Below, in pieces: positions 59,001-64,000 of a DNA stretch of 64,000 nt (the first letter of the stretch is position 1; each line of letters starts with the position of its first letter). The translations under genes were made by a program, and so were the position numbers. The DNA comes from Lactiplantibacillus plajomi (GTDB taxonomy: Bacteria > Bacillota > Bacilli > Lactobacillales > Lactobacillaceae), in assembly GCF_005405405.1 (NCBI RefSeq), contig NZ_BJDZ01000012.1, positions 27,852 through 91,851 on the forward strand, given 5' to 3'. A model generated the notes under the pieces. It saw only the letters and a program-made list of their open reading frames with translations. It was not told the DNA's origin and made no database searches.

Positions 59001-59504
59001 TGTGGACAAATTGGTTCAGGTTGCGAGTGTTTTTGCAACCGGTAAAACTGATAATTTTGAAAAACCCGAAGAATAAAGTTTCATAAAACGGTCTCAAAAC
59101 GAATGTAATCGCCACTGCTTGAGCAAAAGCCGAACGAAATTCAAAAACTACAAGCGAGCATTTTTTGCAAGTTTTTTAATTGTGGAAAACTGTGGATAAA
59201 TTCGGGGATAAAAAACGTCTCAATATTTAGTAGGTAATCAACGGCCGGAACGGTGTGGATTAGCCTTGTTTAAAAGTTATCCACAGGCGGCGTGGCTACT
59301 TGTGGATTGATTTTTATAAAAATATTTTCAAAGGGGCGAATTGCTGATATAATGGGCTTTATAAATACTACGGGCAAACAAATGTTGTGGTGGATAACTG
59401 TGGATAAGTCGATGAGGACTTGACAAATCAGTGACAAATAAATATTGTGGCGAACTAGTGTTCAACACAATATGTTGAAATTTAAGTTATGCACCTGTGG
59501 ATAA
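59001..59504. other. DnaA-box cluster upstream of rlmH (third cluster, outside oriC)
   Basis: Perfect boxes: 59191-59199 (TGTGGATAA), 59277-59285 (TTATCCACA), 59399-59407 (TGTGGATAA), 59496-59504 (TGTGGATAA). One-base variants: 59001-59009 (TGTGGACAA), 59181-59189 (TGTGGAAAA), 59254-59262 (TGTGGATTA), 59389-59397 (GGTGGATAA), 59487-59495 (TTATGCACC). The 630-nt gap has no gene but includes a TATAAT at 59348-59353, a probable rlmH promoter flanked by boxes. Confidence 0.9.
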
Positions 59505-59537
59505 CTATGTTGATAACTTGTGTAAAGGTGGGAAATT

Positions 59538-60017
59538 ATGAACATCAAAATTATTTGTGTCGGCAAATTGAAGGAAAAATATTTCAAACAGGGGATCGCA
59601 GAATATGCGAAAAGAATGAGTAAATTTGCGAAATTCCAAATTATCGAGGTTCCGGATGAAAAGGCCCCCGAGTCATTAAGTAACGCAGAGATGGCTAACG
59701 TGATGGCAAAGGAAGGCCAGCGGATTCTGGATAAGATTAAGGATCGTGATTACGTTTACGCGCTCGCTATTAAGGGGAAGGAACGTTCCAGCGAAGAATT
59801 CGCGGCTGAAATCGATAAGCTAACCACTTACGGTCATAGCGACATTGATTTTGTGATTGGCGGTTCGCTCGGGCTTTCGCCGGAAGTCCTTAAACGCGCC
59901 GACACCCAAATTTCATTTGGCCGCTTCACGCTACCACACCAGTTGATGCGGTTGGTACTGTCGGAGCAGGTGTACCGGGCGTTTATGATTAATATTGGGT
60001 CGCCGTATCATAAGTGA
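59538..60017 (+). CDS. rlmH: 23S rRNA (pseudouridine1915-N3)-methyltransferase RlmH
   Basis: SPOUT methyltransferase acting on helix 69 of the 70S ribosome. The 159-residue protein starts [20 protein letters not shown], has the SAM knot region [18 protein letters not shown] and the conserved C-terminus [16 protein letters not shown] has AAAGGTGG 7 nt upstream. Its stop lies in TATCATAAGTGATG, like the conserved staphylococcal SCC attachment core, and the composition turns A+T-rich right after. Confidence 0.98.
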   Translation: MNIKIICVGKLKEKYFKQGIAEYAKRMSKFAKFQIIEVPDEKAPESLSNAEMANVMAKEGQRILDKIKDRDYVYALAIKGKERSSEEFAAEIDKLTTYGHSDIDFVIGGSLGLSPEVLKRADTQISFGRFTLPHQLMRLVLSEQVYRAFMINIGSPYHK

Positions 60018-60061
60018 TGCGAAAGCTACAGAGGTTTCAAATATAGGCTATGTAGTTAATT

Positions 60062-60085
60062 AGTTAATATACACTCATATTAACT
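60062..60085. repeat. Inverted repeat in the A+T-rich gap before mod
   Basis: AGTTAATAT-ACACTC-ATATTAACT, a perfect 9-bp dyad, sits 44 nt after the rlmH stop. It could be a regulator site for the restriction locus or an rlmH hairpin. The remaining gap (60086-60272) contains weak promoter-like sequences only. Confidence 0.55.
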
Positions 60086-60272
60086 GTTTGACGAATACCT
60101 TTAGTTTTTCTATTAGGTGAGATGCGTTGCTAAATGACTTCAAGAATTGAACATTTTTAATTGTAATATTAGATGGTAAAATCAATTAGGATAAGAGAAT
60201 CGAAGATGTTCTTTGTCCAAAGACCTAATGTTATTTATTATATGATAACTTAAATGGAATGGGGTATATGTA

Positions 60273-62201
60273 ATGAATGAAAATAAATTTGATTCAAGCA
60301 CATTGAACTTTAGAACTTCAGCTGCAGAAAAAATAGCAAAATTATTTCCCAGTGTGATTAACGATGGTAAGATTAATTTTGATAAACTTCAAGAAATACT
60401 TTCGCCGGATTTAGAAGAAATGGGAAATGTTGAAAAATATGATTTTACTTGGAGAGGTAAAGGAAATGCTAAATTAGAGGCTGATGCACCTTCTGAAAAA
60501 ACGACTCTAATTGCCAATAAGAGTAAGTCTAAAAATTGGGAAGATACTGAAAACGTGTACATAGAGGGCGATAATTTAGAAGTGTTAAAATTACTTCAAA
60601 AATCATACGAAGAAAGGGTTCAGGTTATTTATGTAGATCCTCCGTACAATACTGGCAATGATTATATTTACCATGATGACTACCATGATGGTTATGAGCA
60701 TTATCTGAGAGAAACTGGACAGATAGATGAAGATGGGAATTCTACGACTACAAATAAAGAAACTAGTGGGCGTTTTCATACGGATTGGTTAAATATGATG
60801 TATCCAAGACTAAAACTTTCACGAAGATTACTGAAAGATAGTGGTGTAATTTTCGTTTCAATTGATAATAATGAAATAAAGAATTTATATAGCATAATGG
60901 ATGAAATTTTTGGGGAAAATAATCGAATCGGAATTATCAGTAATACTAATAATCCCAAAGGTAGATCGGATGATAAGTTCATAGCAACCGCACACGAATA
61001 TATTATTGTCTATGCTAAGAATATAGCTAAAACAAAATGGTATGGTTTTGAACCTACTGAAAAAATCACTAGACGTTATAACAAAACTGATAAAAATGAC
61101 CGAAAATATAGAGAAATTGATTTAAGAAAGACAGGGGAAAAAGATCTTCGTGAGGATAGACCTAAGATGTTCTATTACTTTTATTACAATAAAAATACAG
61201 GAGATCTCTTTCCCAGCTATGAAACAAACGGTATGGATGGCTATATTCAAATTGTTCCTAAAAGAGAAGATGGAAAAGATGGTAGATGGAGATGGGGAAT
61301 TGAAACAGCGAAGTCAAAAATAAACAAGTTACTTCCAAAATTCATGCCTACGCGTAAAATATGGGGAATTATGGAGAAGGATTATCTGGATGAAAGAACT
61401 CTAGTAAAGCCAACTAGTTCTTGGACTTTTACAGATGTTAATAGTGAACGTGGAACGGAACAGTTTATGAATTTGGGTTTCAATAAAGAGGATTTTGAAA
61501 AACCAAAACCAGTTGGTACCATTAAAAGATGTATTAATCTTGGTATGGATAAATCTGATAATATAGTTCTTGATTTCTTTGCGGGTTCAGCAACTACTGC
61601 GCAAGCCGTAATGGAGCTAAATTCAGAAGACAAAGGTAGTAGAAAATATATTTTGGTTCAGTTACCTGAAAAGACAAAAGAAACATCAGTAGCATTTAAA
61701 GATGGATATGTAACAATACCTGAGGTCTCAGAAGAACGAATTCGGCGGGCGGGAGACAATCTTTATAAAGCAATTAAGTCCAATGATGTAAGTTTGGATA
61801 CTGGTTTTAGGGTATATGAATTAAAAAGATCTACTATAAATCGATGGGATCAGGATCCTCAATTATTTACACAGCAATTAACTATGTTACCCTTTACAGA
61901 TGAATCTACAAATGATCAGCGTGCGCTGGAGATTGCTTTAAAGTCGGGAATTAGGTTAAATATAAGTCCCAAGGTTGATGGTGATAATTATCACTTTATA
62001 TCTGATGATAAAGAGATTTTCGTTATTTTTGGTGAATATAGTATAGCGTTAATGGATAAATTGAATATTCAGAGAAAACTACAAAACGCAAAAGTAGTTT
62101 TAAAAGAGATGGACAATGGTTCGCCTGAAAAATTCAATTTGATTGAACTATTGAAGCAAGACTCAGAATTAAATAATCACTTCAGTTTGGAGTGGATTTA
62201 G
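60273..62201 (+). CDS. mod: Type III DNA methyltransferase (Mod subunit)
   Basis: N6-adenine methyltransferase that also reads the target for the type III system. The 642-residue protein has catalytic motif IV DPPYNTG (122-128), followed later by the SAM motif DFFAGSATTAQAV (434-446), the beta-class order of type III Mod. The segment between (about 200-400) is the expected target-recognition domain; motif VIII-like VSIDNNE is seen at 195-201. ATG at 60273 has GGGG 8 nt upstream. Codon use is A+T-rich, unlike neighbours. The res gene begins at the very next base. Confidence 0.95.
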   Translation: MNENKFDSSTLNFRTSAAEKIAKLFPSVINDGKINFDKLQEILSPDLEEMGNVEKYDFTWRGKGNAKLEADAPSEKTTLIANKSKSKNWEDTENVYIEGDNLEVLKLLQKSYEERVQVIYVDPPYNTGNDYIYHDDYHDGYEHYLRETGQIDEDGNSTTTNKETSGRFHTDWLNMMYPRLKLSRRLLKDSGVIFVSIDNNEIKNLYSIMDEIFGENNRIGIISNTNNPKGRSDDKFIATAHEYIIVYAKNIAKTKWYGFEPTEKITRRYNKTDKNDRKYREIDLRKTGEKDLREDRPKMFYYFYYNKNTGDLFPSYETNGMDGYIQIVPKREDGKDGRWRWGIETAKSKINKLLPKFMPTRKIWGIMEKDYLDERTLVKPTSSWTFTDVNSERGTEQFMNLGFNKEDFEKPKPVGTIKRCINLGMDKSDNIVLDFFAGSATTAQAVMELNSEDKGSRKYILVQLPEKTKETSVAFKDGYVTIPEVSEERIRRAGDNLYKAIKSNDVSLDTGFRVYELKRSTINRWDQDPQLFTQQLTMLPFTDESTNDQRALEIALKSGIRLNISPKVDGDNYHFISDDKEIFVIFGEYSIALMDKLNIQRKLQNAKVVLKEMDNGSPEKFNLIELLKQDSELNNHFSLEWI

Positions 62202-63935
62202 ATGCAGATTAATTATGAAAAATTAGGTTATCAAAAAAAAGCGGTTGAATCAGTTATCGATACTCTATCTGGCCATGACAGCACTATGGATAAGATTATT
62301 GTTGATCCCGAAATATTAGATGAGTCGGTTAAGAAAACTTTATTAGCTAATAACGGTAAATATCCAGATGATACGTACTTGTCTCCATTTCCACAATTTA
62401 ATATTGAGATGGAAACGGGAACTGGAAAAACGATGGTATATTTGCAGACCATCGTGGCGTTGCATAAGCAGTTTGGTGAGAATAAATTTATCATTGTTGT
62501 CCCTAGTAGGGCCATCAAATCTGGAGTGGCGGATAGTCTTGACAAACTTAAAGACTATTTGAGTGACATTTATAATACTGATAAATATCATTACTTTGTT
62601 TACGACTCAAAACAAATAAGCAATTTACAAGATTTTGAGGGTAGTAGCTTTGAAATAATGCTAATGACTGTTCAAGCATTTAATAAAGGGACTAACGTTA
62701 TTAATCAAGAGTATAGTGAAGGCTTTTTTGGTGGTCGTCCCCTTGATCAAATCACTAATTCTAATCCGATTGTGATTGTTGATGAGCCCCAATCTGTTGA
62801 TGGTGCAATAGCTGGTAAAAGGGCGATCTCTTCACTAAATCCAAAAGTAGTTCTCCGTTATTCAGCGACTCATAAGGATGTACAATATCCACTTTTATAT
62901 GAATTTGGACCGGTTCAGGCATACAAGGAGCATATGGTTAAACATATCGAAACTTTAGGTACTGATGTGGATACTGATGGAAATATACCCGTGGTTGAAC
63001 TTAAAGAACAGCCTAAAAATAAAGATAATAAATTACGGGCAAAAGTGATTGCTTATAAGGCAGTTAATGGTGACTTTGACAAAAAGGTTATTACGTTGTC
63101 GATAAATGATTCATTGGCTAAAAAAACTAAGAATCCTCGATATAATGCTTTAGGATTAGTTGCAGAAATTAATGTTTTAGAATCGTTTGTTGAATTTGAA
63201 AATGGCTATCGAGCTGTGATTGGTTCATTAGAGGGTGAACGTGAAATATGGGTTACTTCTCAGATGCAAGCGATGATTAGAGATCATTTAGATCGTGAAC
63301 TTAGAATGCAGAGTCAGGGGATTAAGGTACTCTCCTTGGTTTTTTTAGATGAAGTTAAGAATTACCGTATTTACACTGAGGAAGGCTCTAAAAGTGGTAG
63401 GTATGCTAAATTGTTTGAACAACTTTATACTGAAATATTGCATAGCAATCCTAAATATCAAGTATTAAATGATTATAATGTCCCTGTTTCAGAAGTACAT
63501 GATGGTTATTTTGCTAAGGATAAAGTAACAAAAAAGAAACCAGAAATGTATCGTGATTCTAAGGGGGATAGTGTTAAAGATGAATCCGCCTATAACGCTA
63601 TTATGGCAGATAAGGAGGGCTTACTTACTCAATATGTTCCCGGAAGGCCGGAAACAGATACTAAGTCGGCTAAGTTAAGATTCATTTTTACTCACTCGGC
63701 ATTGAAAGAGGGGTGGGATAATCCAAATGTTTTTCAAATTTTAACTATCACGACGCCTAAGAACGATTTAACACGTCGCCAGAAGATTGGTCGTGGGTTA
63801 CGGATACCAGTTAATCAAGAGGGCGAACGTGTTTATAATGATGATCAGAATGTTGTCACTATTTATGCTAATGAAACATTCGAACAATTTGCTGCGGGAC
63901 TTGGGCCTAGAATAAAAAGTGTACAAGTTAAATAG
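62202..63935 (+). CDS. res: Type III restriction helicase (Res subunit), short or C-terminally truncated
   Basis: Translocates on DNA after Mod binding. The 577-residue protein has the SF2 helicase motifs: Walker A METGTGKTMVY (70-80), motif II VIVDEPQSVDG (192-201), motif III YSATH and motif VI RRQKIGRGLRIPV (525-537). Typical Res proteins have 850-1000 residues with a PD-(D/E)xK nuclease at the C-terminus. Here the protein stops about 40 residues past motif VI (TAG at 63933), so the nuclease domain is missing. It abuts mod with zero spacing. Either a truncation or a split system with the nuclease in the next gene. Confidence 0.85.
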   Translation: MQINYEKLGYQKKAVESVIDTLSGHDSTMDKIIVDPEILDESVKKTLLANNGKYPDDTYLSPFPQFNIEMETGTGKTMVYLQTIVALHKQFGENKFIIVVPSRAIKSGVADSLDKLKDYLSDIYNTDKYHYFVYDSKQISNLQDFEGSSFEIMLMTVQAFNKGTNVINQEYSEGFFGGRPLDQITNSNPIVIVDEPQSVDGAIAGKRAISSLNPKVVLRYSATHKDVQYPLLYEFGPVQAYKEHMVKHIETLGTDVDTDGNIPVVELKEQPKNKDNKLRAKVIAYKAVNGDFDKKVITLSINDSLAKKTKNPRYNALGLVAEINVLESFVEFENGYRAVIGSLEGEREIWVTSQMQAMIRDHLDRELRMQSQGIKVLSLVFLDEVKNYRIYTEEGSKSGRYAKLFEQLYTEILHSNPKYQVLNDYNVPVSEVHDGYFAKDKVTKKKPEMYRDSKGDSVKDESAYNAIMADKEGLLTQYVPGRPETDTKSAKLRFIFTHSALKEGWDNPNVFQILTITTPKNDLTRRQKIGRGLRIPVNQEGERVYNDDQNVVTIYANETFEQFAAGLGPRIKSVQVK

Positions 63936-63982
63936 AGACTCTGATTTAGTATAATTAAGGAAGTAAATTGGAGGATCAAATA

Positions 63983-64000
63983 ATGACGAAGCACAGTTAT
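63983..64000 (+). CDS. Start of an unidentified gene (runs off the right edge)
   Basis: ATG at 63983 has TTGGAGG 8 nt upstream, and a TATAAT (63950-63955) lies 30 nt before. Only MTKHSY is visible, too little to name. It is on the res strand and may carry the rest of the restriction locus. Confidence 0.5.

Overview
This window is the replication-origin region of a low-GC Gram-positive bacterium. I infer the family Lactobacillaceae, probably a Levilactobacillus-like heterofermenter. The gene order rpmH-dnaA-dnaN-yaaA-recF-gyrB-gyrA-rpsF-ssb-rpsR-gdpP-rplI-dnaB and the walRKHIJ-htrA-rlmH block are typical of it. The metabolic genes also fit: phenolic acid decarboxylase with PadR, bifunctional AdhE, and a GH65 disaccharide phosphorylase with beta-phosphoglucomutase. 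Most housekeeping genes left of dnaA are on the minus strand and nearly all to the right are on the plus strand, so genes mostly point away from an origin at about 27.0-28.8 kb. The species is inference only.

Left arm (1-20 kb) is accessory. It holds a partial GH20 hexosaminidase, a YitT-type membrane protein, a frameshifted metallo-beta-lactamase-fold hydrolase, an AraC regulator, a heterodimeric ABC exporter with one degenerate ATP site, GntR-LacI and PucR-type regulators, a secreted serine hydrolase, adhE behind a Rex operator, a universal stress protein, the divergent padR/padA pair with a perfect PadR operator, an S41 peptidase broken by an in-frame stop, a hydratase-family gene downstream of an Ile-type T-box, and GNAT, DegV and XRE genes.

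The core (20-46 kb) holds lepB, mnmG, mnmE, jag, yidC, rnpA, rpmH, then oriC in two parts (upstream and downstream of dnaA), the replication and gyrase genes, rpsF-ssb-rpsR, gdpP-rplI-dnaB, an MFS transporter and proBA. Origin-associated sites are spread over the window: three perfect parS sites (6574, 16287, 43297) and two perfect 16-bp palindromes containing the Noc-binding consensus (36459, 51612). No parA, parB or noc gene is present here.

Right arm (46-64 kb): a HAD phosphatase, pgmB and a GH65 phosphorylase; an intergenic block with a tandemly duplicated 115-bp unit; a flavin/pyridoxamine-oxidase-fold protein; tRNA-Lys(CUU); the WalRK cell-wall two-component operon with htrA; and rlmH. 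A third cluster of DnaA boxes, about 31 kb from dnaA, lies just upstream of rlmH. Immediately after the rlmH stop codon the base composition becomes A+T-rich, and a type III restriction-modification locus (mod plus a short res) begins and runs to the right edge. This resembles the use of the rlmH 3' end as an insertion site by staphylococcal SCC elements.
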